Shown here in pieces: positions 17,403-24,920 of a stretch of DNA of 64,000 bases. Positions within the stretch are counted from its first letter, which is position 1, and every line of letters starts with the position of its first letter. Under the pieces are notes generated by a model. The model was not told where the DNA came from. It was given only the letters and a program-made list of their open reading frames with translations, and did not search any database. Made by a program: the position numbers and the translations under genes. Source of the stretch: Ruminococcaceae bacterium UBA5295 (lineage in GTDB: Bacteria; Bacillota; Clostridia; Oscillospirales; Acutalibacteraceae); contig DHSD01000029.1 of the NCBI GenBank assembly GCA_002411365.1, forward strand, positions 19,540 to 83,539, in the 5' to 3' direction.

Positions 17403-18013
17403 TGCTTTCGGCTGTGGAGCCGCGCAGGAAGAGTCTTGTGGCGCTCTTTATTGACGGTGAAAAGGCTGCGGATATCGACAAGGAAACATACCTCAGGTCC
17501 GGCCTGAAGCCTGGCGACAATATGACTGATGATGCGCTGCACGAACTGATACGTGCGAGCGATGCCCGCAGGGCAGAGCAGAAGGCAATGTACCTCCTGA
17601 GCTTCAGGGCACATTCCGAAAGGGAGCTTGCCCAGAAACTGAGCCGTACGTTTTCCCACGAAACTGCCGAAGAAGCCGCACATAAAATGAAAGAGCTCGG
17701 CTTTATAAGTGATGCTGAGTATGCCCGCTCTTTAGCAAAAGAGCTTTACGGCAGGAAGCACTTTGCATTTTCGCGCGTGCGCATGGAGCTTATGCGCCGC
17801 GGGATAGGCCGTGAGATTGCAGAAAAAATCGCTCGGGAAGAAGAGCCTGACGCCGGTGAAGCCATACGCGAAGTAATAGCGAAAAAATATCAACGCTGCC
17901 TCGGCGACGAAAAGGGACGCCGCAGGACGGCCGCCGCGCTGCAGCGCCTCGGTTACCAGTGGAATGAAATCAGGAGCGCACTGCGCGAATTTACAGCAGA
18001 TGAGGATGAATAA
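17399..18013 (+). CDS. recX: Regulatory protein RecX
   Basis: A 204-residue helical protein of the RecX family that modulates RecA filaments. The typical [17 protein letters not shown] and [18 protein letters not shown] motifs of the three-helix repeats are visible, with basic residues throughout. It overlaps recA by four bases and ends directly against the rimO start, so recA-recX-rimO form one unit. Confidence 0.92.
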   Translation: MMLSAVEPRRKSLVALFIDGEKAADIDKETYLRSGLKPGDNMTDDALHELIRASDARRAEQKAMYLLSFRAHSERELAQKLSRTFSHETAEEAAHKMKELGFISDAEYARSLAKELYGRKHFAFSRVRMELMRRGIGREIAEKIAREEEPDAGEAIREVIAKKYQRCLGDEKGRRRTAAALQRLGYQWNEIRSALREFTADEDE

Positions 18014-19345
18014 ATGGCACATTCTGTAGGACTTGTCAATCTCGGCTGCGCAAAAAATCAGGTAGACGGCGAAATAATGCTTGCCGCCCTGAAAAAAGCC
18101 GGATATATAATAAAAGACGACGCCGCGCTTGCGGATGTTGCCATTGTGAATACATGCGGGTTTATAAATGCCGCTAAACAGGAATCAATAGATGAAATAT
18201 TGGAACTTGCACGCCTTAAGTCAGAGGGGCGTATAAGCGCTATTATCGTTACGGGCTGCCTTGCGGAACGCTACCGCGAGCAGGTACAAAAGGAAATCCC
18301 CGAGGCCGACGCCGTTGTTGGCATAGGCGCCGACGGTGACATTGTTTCCGTTGTGCAGAAAGTAATTGAAGGGAAAAAGCTTCAGTCTTTTCCGGAAAAG
18401 ACACACCTTCCCATGTGCGGTGGGCGTATGCTCCTGACGCCGAGTTGGTCGGCTTACCTCAAAATTGCGGAAGGGTGCGACAACCGCTGCGCTTACTGCG
18501 CTATCCCGTTTATACGTGGAAAATATCGCTCACGCCCGATGGAGAGCATTGAGCGCGAAGCGCGTACCCTTGCGGAAAATGGTGCAAAAGAGCTTGTAAT
18601 TATAGCGCAGGACACTTCAAAGTACGGCATCGACCTTTACGGCAGGCTTATGCTGCCGGAACTCCTGCGCCGCCTGTGCCGCATAGACGGTATAGAGTGG
18701 ATAAGAATTTTATACGGCTATCCAGACGGGATGACGGACGAGCTGCTCCGCACGATTGCGCAGGAAGAAAAAGTCGTCCCTTATATAGATTTGCCGCTTC
18801 AGCACTGCAACAGTGAGATTCTCCACTCAATGCGGCGCGGCGGCAGCCGTGAGCAGCTTACAGGCCTGATTGCGAAAATGCGCAGCATGGTGCCGGGCCT
18901 TGTGCTGCGCACGACGCTGATAGCAGGATATCCGGGGGAGACGGAAGGTCAGTTTGACGAACTTTGCTCTTTTGTGCGCGAAATACGCTTTGAACGCCTC
19001 GGGTGTTTTGCATATTCACAGGAGGAAGGCACGGCGGCGGCGGAGCTGCCAGACCAAATAGATAAAGAGGAAAAGCAGCGCCGCGCGGAGTTCGTCATGG
19101 AAATCCAGATGAATATCATGCAGGAGAACGGCGAGAAGATGGCCGGAAGGAAGCTGCGCGTCCTTACGGAAGGGTTTGACCGCTATGCGGGCTGCTGGTT
19201 TGGGCGCTCTTACATGGATTCCCCTGATGTTGATGGAAAGATATATTTTCACTCTTCCGGCAAAAATCCTGTGCCAGGGCAATTTGAAACAGTAAAAATA
19301 ACCGGCTGTGTTGACGGTGACTTGACGGGTGAGACCGTCGGATAG
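18014..19345 (+). CDS. rimO: Ribosomal protein uS12 methylthiotransferase
   Basis: A 443-residue radical-SAM enzyme that methylthiolates the conserved aspartate of ribosomal protein S12. N-terminal MTTase domain with cysteines (LVNLGCAKN, NTCGF, TGCLAERY), radical-SAM CxxxCxxC motif in EGCDNRCAYCAIP (about 155-165), and a C-terminal TRAM domain. The GCAKNQVDGE signature separates RimO from MiaB. ATG follows the recX stop with no gap. Confidence 0.95.
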   Translation: MAHSVGLVNLGCAKNQVDGEIMLAALKKAGYIIKDDAALADVAIVNTCGFINAAKQESIDEILELARLKSEGRISAIIVTGCLAERYREQVQKEIPEADAVVGIGADGDIVSVVQKVIEGKKLQSFPEKTHLPMCGGRMLLTPSWSAYLKIAEGCDNRCAYCAIPFIRGKYRSRPMESIEREARTLAENGAKELVIIAQDTSKYGIDLYGRLMLPELLRRLCRIDGIEWIRILYGYPDGMTDELLRTIAQEEKVVPYIDLPLQHCNSEILHSMRRGGSREQLTGLIAKMRSMVPGLVLRTTLIAGYPGETEGQFDELCSFVREIRFERLGCFAYSQEEGTAAAELPDQIDKEEKQRRAEFVMEIQMNIMQENGEKMAGRKLRVLTEGFDRYAGCWFGRSYMDSPDVDGKIYFHSSGKNPVPGQFETVKITGCVDGDLTGETVG

Positions 19346-19356
19346 GGGGCGACGGA

Positions 19357-19929
19357 ATGAATCTGCCGAATAAGCTGACTCTTTTTCGTGTCTTTTTGAT
19401 TCCAGTGTTTGTGGTATTTGTTCTGTATCCGCAGATACCGTATAATTTTGTGTGGGCTTTCCTTGTTTTCGTCGCTGCGGCTCTCACGGACCGCTGGGAC
19501 GGCAAGATAGCACGCAGCAGGAATCTTATCACGAATTTTGGTAAATTTCTCGACCCGCTGGCAGACAAAATGCTTGTGATTTCCGCTCTTGTCTGCTTCC
19601 TGCAGCTTGGCTTTGCGGATGTCTGGTGTGTGCTTATTATCATTGCGCGTGAGCTCATGGTGACTTCAATACGCCTGCTTGCACTCGAAAGCGGGGGCAC
19701 GGTTATTGCCGCGAACAAGTGGGGCAAGGCAAAAACAGTGAGCCAGATGATTACAATAATTTTTATCCTGTTTTTCAAGAACCTGAGGCAGATTTTTATG
19801 TTTACTGGAGGAACGGCACTAATAACTTCCATAGGGAATGTGCTTCTCTGGATTGCTACAGCCCTTACAGTTATTTCCGGCGGCATTTACCTTAAAGAAA
19901 ATATTCACCTTATCAACGCAGCAAAGTAA
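19357..19929 (+). CDS. pgsA: CDP-diacylglycerol-glycerol-3-phosphate 3-phosphatidyltransferase
   Basis: A 190-residue membrane enzyme that makes phosphatidylglycerolphosphate, the precursor of phosphatidylglycerol. The CDP-alcohol phosphotransferase motif DG-x2-AR-x8-G-x3-D-x3-D is visible as WDGKIARSRNLITNFGKFLD. About five membrane segments. It lies 11 bases after rimO, a common clostridial order (recA-recX-rimO-pgsA region). Confidence 0.94.
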   Translation: MNLPNKLTLFRVFLIPVFVVFVLYPQIPYNFVWAFLVFVAAALTDRWDGKIARSRNLITNFGKFLDPLADKMLVISALVCFLQLGFADVWCVLIIIARELMVTSIRLLALESGGTVIAANKWGKAKTVSQMITIIFILFFKNLRQIFMFTGGTALITSIGNVLLWIATALTVISGGIYLKENIHLINAAK

Positions 19930-19938
19930 AATTGGCTA

Positions 19939-19967
19939 TTTACATAGTGCCTTTTATGTACTATACT
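19939..19967 (+). promoter_or_regulatory. Sigma-A promoter of the cysES T-box leader
   Basis: -35 TTTACA (19939-19944), 17-base spacer, -10 TATACT (19962-19967), with transcription start expected near 19975. Confidence 0.65.
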
Positions 19968-19974
19968 ATTTTAG

Positions 19975-20268
19975 TAGAGTTATGTGAATAACGGCTGCTT
20001 TGCAGCTGGCATATAATGTGTTGCAGAGTAAAATGCATTGAGCGGGAAAAGTAACTGCTGCAGAGGCAAAAGAGATAAAGCGCCAACCGGGCTGAAAGCG
20101 CTTTTTACCAGGCAACAGCGAAAATGCATCCGTGAGCAGGCAGGGGGAATTTAAGTATCCCTGCACGTCAGGCTACGTTACCGGCCGCAGTGAGAAATAA
20201 AAGCGGAGTGGAACCGCGAATTTTTTATTCGCCTCCGTCCTCGAAAAATGAGGGCGGGGGCTTTTTTG
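19975..20268 (+). ncRNA. T-box riboswitch, cysteine type
   Basis: A leader of about 295 bases before cysE. The T-box core GAGTGGAACCGCG is at 20206-20218. It is followed by an intrinsic terminator (arms 20231-20242 and 20250-20261, then TTTTTT) whose 5' side would compete with the antiterminator. In the specifier loop the triplet TGC (20125-20127) sits in the usual setting, GAAAA before it and ATC after it, and decodes as cysteine, which fits the cysE-cysS genes it controls. Uncharged tRNA-Cys should allow readthrough. The leader fills most of the gene-free stretch 19930-20297. Confidence 0.9.
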
Positions 20269-20297
20269 TAGGCTTTACTAAGGAGGCACTTTTTTGT

Positions 20298-20990
20298 ATG
20301 TTTGACAAACTGAAAGCTGAGCTTGACTCAATTATGGATCGTGACCCGGCAGCCCGCTCGAGGTGGGAAGTGTTTTTCCTCTATTCAGGCTTTAAGGCGG
20401 TGCGCTATTACCGCAGGGCGCACTGGTTTTACGGGCATAACCATAAATTCATCGCGAGGTATATTTCACAGCGCGCGCGCCATAAAACAGGGATAGAGAT
20501 ACACCCGGGCGCGAAAATAGGCAAAGGGCTTTTCATTGACCACGGTATGGGCGTTGTAATAGGTGAGACGGCGGAAATCGGCGATAACTGCACGCTTTAC
20601 CAGGGAGTGACGCTCGGCGGCACAGGAAAAGACCACGGCAAGCGCCACCCTACGCTTGGCAACAACGTGCTTGTGGGTGCAGGGGCAAAGATACTCGGGC
20701 CGTTCTATGTAGGCGACAACGCGCGCATTGCGGCAGGCGCCGTGGTGCTCAATGAAGTTCCGGCAAATGCGACTGCTGTTGGTGTGCCGGCAAGGATAGT
20801 CAGGCTTAACGGTGTGAGGCCTAAGGACCTCGACCAGATCCATATCGGCGACCCTGTTTCGCAGACGCTCTGCCGCATGGACTACCAGATCTCATGCCTT
20901 CAGAAACAGGCCAAAGCTTTGCAGGAAAGCGGCAAAGCGGATGATGGTAAAGAAGAGGAGCCGAAACCACACAAAAAGATGAGAGTATAG
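20298..20990 (+). CDS. cysE: Serine O-acetyltransferase
   Basis: A 230-residue enzyme that acetylates serine with acetyl-CoA, the first step of cysteine synthesis. The left-handed beta-helix hexapeptide repeats (GIEIHPGAKIGKGLFIDHG, GVTLGGTGKDHGKRHPTLGNNVLVGAGAKILG) are clear. Catalytic histidines lie in IDHG and GKDHGKRHP. The start at 20298 follows AGGAGG after the T-box terminator; in-frame codons further up lie inside the leader and are rejected. It is controlled by the Cys T-box and followed by cysS. The last 20 residues are charged and vary in the family. Confidence 0.95.
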   Translation: MFDKLKAELDSIMDRDPAARSRWEVFFLYSGFKAVRYYRRAHWFYGHNHKFIARYISQRARHKTGIEIHPGAKIGKGLFIDHGMGVVIGETAEIGDNCTLYQGVTLGGTGKDHGKRHPTLGNNVLVGAGAKILGPFYVGDNARIAAGAVVLNEVPANATAVGVPARIVRLNGVRPKDLDQIHIGDPVSQTLCRMDYQISCLQKQAKALQESGKADDGKEEEPKPHKKMRV

Positions 20991-21062
20991 GAGCTTTAAA
21001 ATACTTTAGAATATAAGGTAAGGCATTGAAATATGTTTTGAAAAGGGCAGGAGGAAGCAAAG

Positions 21063-22472
21063 TTGAAAATCTACAATACACTCACGCGGAAAAAGGAAGA
21101 ATTTGTCCCAATAGTGCCGGGGCAGGCGCTAATTTATTCCTGCGGGCCAACGGTATATAACTATATCCACATAGGCAATGCGCGGCCTATGTGCGTGTTC
21201 GATGTGCTCCGCCGCTACCTTGAGTTCCGCGGCATGAAAGTTAGGTTCGTGCAGAACTTCACAGATATAGACGACAAGATAATCCGCCGCGCAAATGAAG
21301 AACATTCGGATTATCTGGCTGTCTCAAACCGCTATATAAACGAGTACAACAAAGATGCCGAAGGCCTGAATGTGCGGCCTGCTACAGTGCACCCGCGGGC
21401 GACGGAAAATATAGATGAGATGCTCGACATAATATCGACGCTTGTAAAAAAAGGTTATGCATATGGAGCATCTAACGGCGATGTGTATTTCCGTACGCTG
21501 AAAGACAGGGAATACGGGAAGCTTTCGCACCAGCCAATAGATGACCTTAAATCCGGTGCACGCATAGCGGTAGGGGAGCAGAAAGAACACCCCCTCGACT
21601 TTGCACTGTGGAAAGCGTCGAAGCCAGGCGAACCGAGCTGGGATTCCCCGTGGGGAAAGGGCCGCCCGGGCTGGCATATTGAGTGCTCAGCCATGGCGCG
21701 CCGCTATCTCGGCAAAACCATAGACATACACTGCGGCGGGCAGGACCTGATTTTCCCTCACCATGAGAACGAGATTGCCCAGAGCGAGTGCTGCAACGGC
21801 GTGCCGTTTGCGCATTACTGGATGCATAACGGCTATATAAACGTAGACAACCGCAAAATGTCAAAATCGCTCGGCAATTTCTTCACAGTGCGCGATGTGG
21901 CAGAGAAGTACGGATATGAGCCTATACGCTACCTCATGGTGTCGTCGCATTACCGCACGCCCATTAACTACAGCGTGGGTATTATCGAGCAGTGCCGCGC
22001 GTCGCTTGACCGCCTTTACAATTGCCGTGACAACCTGCAGTTCCTCATGGAGCGTGCACCTTCAGGTGAAAAAGAAGGGGAAGCCGAAATACGCGCACGC
22101 ATGGAGGAATACAAAAATAAATTCATAGGGTTTATGGACGATGACCTGAACACAGCCGATGCACTTTCGGTGCTTTTTGACTTTGCGAAAGACATCAACA
22201 CAAACTTGAACACCGCATCAGCGCCTTCAAAAGAGCTGTGCAGTTTTGTGCTTGGCCTTTTCATGCAGCTTGCAGATGTGCTTGGCCTGCTGTATGCTAA
22301 AAAGGATAGCCATTCGCCGGATGCGGAAATAGAAAAGCTCATAGAGGAGCGCACAAAGGCGCGCCATGAAAAAAACTGGGCGGAAGCCGACCGCATACGC
22401 GATGAGTTGAAAGCACGCCATGTTGTGCTTGAAGACACACCGCAGGGCGTAAAATGGAAAATAGTTAAATAG
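21063..22472 (+). CDS. cysS: Cysteinyl-tRNA synthetase
   Basis: A 469-residue class I synthetase. The HIGH-like IHIGNARP, the KMSKSLGN loop, and zinc ligands (CGPTVYN near 27; SECCNG region) are visible, with the usual length. It starts with TTG behind AGGAGG. It is the second gene of the T-box-controlled cysE-cysS unit, so low cysteine raises both synthesis of cysteine and its synthetase. A hairpin at 22497-22534 ends the unit. Confidence 0.97.
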   Translation: MKIYNTLTRKKEEFVPIVPGQALIYSCGPTVYNYIHIGNARPMCVFDVLRRYLEFRGMKVRFVQNFTDIDDKIIRRANEEHSDYLAVSNRYINEYNKDAEGLNVRPATVHPRATENIDEMLDIISTLVKKGYAYGASNGDVYFRTLKDREYGKLSHQPIDDLKSGARIAVGEQKEHPLDFALWKASKPGEPSWDSPWGKGRPGWHIECSAMARRYLGKTIDIHCGGQDLIFPHHENEIAQSECCNGVPFAHYWMHNGYINVDNRKMSKSLGNFFTVRDVAEKYGYEPIRYLMVSSHYRTPINYSVGIIEQCRASLDRLYNCRDNLQFLMERAPSGEKEGEAEIRARMEEYKNKFIGFMDDDLNTADALSVLFDFAKDINTNLNTASAPSKELCSFVLGLFMQLADVLGLLYAKKDSHSPDAEIEKLIEERTKARHEKNWAEADRIRDELKARHVVLEDTPQGVKWKIVK

Positions 22473-22496
22473 TGCCGACAAAATCTCCGTAACAGA

Positions 22497-22534
22497 AAAA
22501 CACCCCCGGGCATAACCTGCTTTGGGGGTGTTTT
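22497..22534 (+). terminator. Terminator after cysS overlapping the next gene's start region
   Basis: An 11-base perfect stem (arms 22497-22507 and 22524-22534, AAAACACCCCC with GGGGGTGTTTT) with a 16-base loop. It ends one base before the ATG of the NRAMP-like gene. The only purine-rich ribosome site for that gene, GGGGGTG, is inside the 3' arm. Confidence 0.7.
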
Positions 22535-22535
22535 C

Positions 22536-23756
22536 ATGCGCGGGAAAAAGCGGCGGCCGCTGCCTTTTTTGTTATGCCTTGGCCCAGGCGTGCTTGCCGC
22601 CATGGCGGACAACGACGCAGGCGGGCTTATTTCATACACTGTAACAGGCGCAAAATTCGGCTGGGCGGTATTTATCCCTCTCGCCATGCTCCTCACCATT
22701 GTGACTTATACGGTTCAGGAAATGGCCATGAGGCTTGGTGTGGCTTCAGAAAAGGGATACATATGCCTTCTGCGCGAACAGTACGGCAAAGGGTGGATGG
22801 CGTGCCAGGTTGCCGCCCTGTTTACGGAAAACCTGCTTACACTACTCACTGAATTTGTGGGTATGTCGGCAGGCCTTGAACTGCTTGGGATCCCGGCTGG
22901 AGCGGCCGTGGCGCTGAGCGTCTGCCTTGCACTTTCGGTCGCGTTCCTGAGCGGGTACCGGGCAAAAGAACGCTTTGGCCTGACAATCGGACTTTTCAAT
23001 ATGCTATTTGTGGTTTTTGCTTTTTTTGTTCATCCGGCAGTGGGTGTGCAGCAGAGTATGGCACTGAGCACGGGCACAAGGTTTAGCTGGTATGCTGCGT
23101 CTATGGCCGGAAACGCCATTGCGCCGTGGATGATTTTTTACCAGAACGGGGCATATTCCGAGAAAGGCAGCAAGGAAAAACATATAAAGGGCGGCCGTGC
23201 TGATACACTTACAGGGTGCATATGCCAGGTGCTTGTAGCGTCGGCGCTTATATTTATCGGTTCTTCGATTTACGGCATGGTGCCTGATGTGGAAAATGCG
23301 GGTGCTCCGCAGATAATGGCTGCGCTCGCGCAGGAGTACGGGCCGTTTGCCGGTGTGTTGCTTGCGCTCGGCATGTTCGGTTCCGGCCTTCTCGCCGCTG
23401 TCACTGTTTCGATGTCTTCGTCATGGAGCGTTGCCGAATCCTTCGGCTGGTCGGGGAATATGGACGATACGTTCAAAGAAGCGCCGGGTTTTTACGGTAT
23501 ATATGCTGCGAGCGTTCTGCTTGCGGCGGGGGCGGCACTTGTGCCGGAGCTGCGCGTTAATGCCGTCGCCGTTTTCGTGCAGGCCGTGAGTGCAGTTTTG
23601 ATGGCGCCTATAGTCGTTTTTCTCATGCTGCTGACTTCAAGCCGAAAGGTTATGGGGGAATATGCCAGCGCAAAAGGGCAGAAAATCCGTTCTTGGTTCT
23701 GCACAGTAATTATAATGGCTGCTGCTGTTTTTACAATTTTAGATATAGCCGTTTAA
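22536..23756 (+). CDS. NRAMP-like divalent metal transporter, possibly magnesium type
   Basis: A 406-residue protein with about 11 membrane segments of the NRAMP/SLC11 fold (start LGPGVLAAMADNDAGG). Two signature sites differ from manganese/iron NRAMPs. The first-helix DPGN is replaced by DNDAG. In the sixth helix, where the metal-binding methionine of the MPH motif is expected, the protein has AIAPW. Loss of that methionine is what I recall for the NRAMP-related magnesium transporters, so Mg is a reasonable guess, but it is inference. Its start lies directly behind, and its ribosome site within, the hairpin that terminates cysS. Confidence 0.8.
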   Translation: MRGKKRRPLPFLLCLGPGVLAAMADNDAGGLISYTVTGAKFGWAVFIPLAMLLTIVTYTVQEMAMRLGVASEKGYICLLREQYGKGWMACQVAALFTENLLTLLTEFVGMSAGLELLGIPAGAAVALSVCLALSVAFLSGYRAKERFGLTIGLFNMLFVVFAFFVHPAVGVQQSMALSTGTRFSWYAASMAGNAIAPWMIFYQNGAYSEKGSKEKHIKGGRADTLTGCICQVLVASALIFIGSSIYGMVPDVENAGAPQIMAALAQEYGPFAGVLLALGMFGSGLLAAVTVSMSSSWSVAESFGWSGNMDDTFKEAPGFYGIYAASVLLAAGAALVPELRVNAVAVFVQAVSAVLMAPIVVFLMLLTSSRKVMGEYASAKGQKIRSWFCTVIIMAAAVFTILDIAV

Positions 23757-23784
23757 TCTGCAGCTTAGGAACGGGGGAAAATCA

Positions 23785-24270
23785 ATGGCAAAAGAAATGA
23801 AGACAAATGTCATGAGGATTCTCGAACAGGCGAAAATCCCTTATAAAGCGTGGTATTACGAAAATAAAGACGGAAAAATAGACGGTATTTCCGTTGCGCA
23901 CAAACTCGGGGAGAATGTAGAGCAGGTATTTAAGACCCTTGTAACGCGCGGTGCAGACCATGATTTTTATGTGTTTGCTGTGCCTGTGGCAATGGAACTC
24001 AACCTTAAGGCCGCCGCAAAAAGCGTAGGTGTGAAGTCGGTAGAGATGATACATGTAAGCGAGATAAACAAAGCGACCGGGTATATCCGCGGCGGATGTT
24101 CGCCAATAGGTATGAAAAAGCAGTACAGAACGGTAATCGACAGCAGCTGCATGCGGTATAATACGATACTTGTCAGCGGCGGCAGGATAGGCACGCAGGT
24201 TGAAGTTGACCCGCGGCAACTCCTTAATTTTATAGGTGGGGCAGCCGCAGACATAGCGGAGCCCTTATGA
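23785..24270 (+). CDS. ybaK: Cys-tRNA(Pro) deacylase, YbaK/EbsC family
   Basis: A 161-residue single-domain editing protein that hydrolyses cysteine mischarged onto tRNA-Pro. The family pattern is seen in AHKLGENVEQVFKTLVTRG (conserved lysine), AKSVGVKSVEM and GYIRGGCSPIGMKKQ. Ribosome site GGGGGAAAA precedes the ATG. The proS of this window (53524) is the short archaeal-type enzyme without the INS editing insert, so a free deacylase fits. Confidence 0.93.
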   Translation: MAKEMKTNVMRILEQAKIPYKAWYYENKDGKIDGISVAHKLGENVEQVFKTLVTRGADHDFYVFAVPVAMELNLKAAAKSVGVKSVEMIHVSEINKATGYIRGGCSPIGMKKQYRTVIDSSCMRYNTILVSGGRIGTQVEVDPRQLLNFIGGAAADIAEPL

Positions 24271-24508
24271 GGTACGTCTCGCGTGCAATCATTCATCAGC
24301 CGGCGGCTCTCTGGATACAGCAAAGCCTACGCCATTTTCATTTTTTCGCATTTAGGGTTTATTGTGCTTTACAATATGGCATTCCAGAAATTTTGTCAAT
24401 AGATTTAAAGAAAAATTTTATTTAAAAGCCAAATCAATCAAATTTAACAGTTTAATTTGCTAAATCAGAAAGCCAATTTGTGCTTTCCCACAATTCGTAA
24501 AAAAAGTA
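24271..24508. other. Gene-free AT-rich stretch
   Basis: Between ybaK and the promoter of the second T-box. I see no coding frame with a ribosome site, no clear terminator for ybaK and no structured RNA here. Confidence 0.6.
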
Positions 24509-24538
24509 TTGACAATGCCAATGAATGCGTGTTACCAT
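24509..24538 (+). promoter_or_regulatory. Sigma-A promoter of the cstA T-box leader
   Basis: Consensus -35 TTGACA (24509-24514), 18-base spacer, -10 TACCAT (24533-24538). Confidence 0.55.
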
Positions 24539-24544
24539 GGAGCA

Positions 24545-24831
24545 CAAAGAATATGGCAAATGCATTGAACGGGTAAAAATTCTGAAGCCTCTCCTCAAAG
24601 AGAGCCGCCATCAGGTGAAAGGCGGCAGGATGCTGTGGAATGACATCGCCCGCGAGCAGCTGCACTGAAAACGGAGTAGGCGCAGCCGGTTCCGGACCGT
24701 TATCTTCGGGCGCATTAGGTGGGCCCGCCCGATGCGGCTGAGAGGCTGCAAAGATGCAGCAAACAGAGTGGTAACGCGGAGATTTATCCCTTCGTCTCTG
24801 ATTCAAAAGTCAGAGACGGGGGATTTTTTTA
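24545..24831 (+). ncRNA. T-box riboswitch upstream of cstA, probably aspartate type
   Basis: A leader of about 285 bases with all main T-box parts. The stem I distal arm is GCCGCC-loop-GGCGGC (24604-24626). The T-box core AGAGTGGTAACGCG is at 24765-24778. A terminator (arms near 24793-24801 and 24810-24818, then seven T) follows. The specifier triplet read by alignment with the Cys T-box of this window (GGAAT before, ATC after) is GAC at 24642-24644, aspartate. ATG at 24640 (Met) and ATC at 24645 (Ile) are less likely alternatives. The controlled gene is a CstA-family transporter rather than a synthetase or biosynthetic gene. Confidence 0.85.
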
Positions 24832-24920
24832 TACCATTTTTCCGTGCAGGCCAAAACAATTATGCAGCCGAAAGCCATAAATCCAGAATGATTTTCTTAT
24901 GAGGAAGGAAGAAGAGCGTT

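Noticed and set aside
24465..24806. A 113-residue minus-strand reading frame between ybaK and cstA
   Set aside because: It lies antisense to the second T-box leader, whose structure explains the sequence; no ribosome site.
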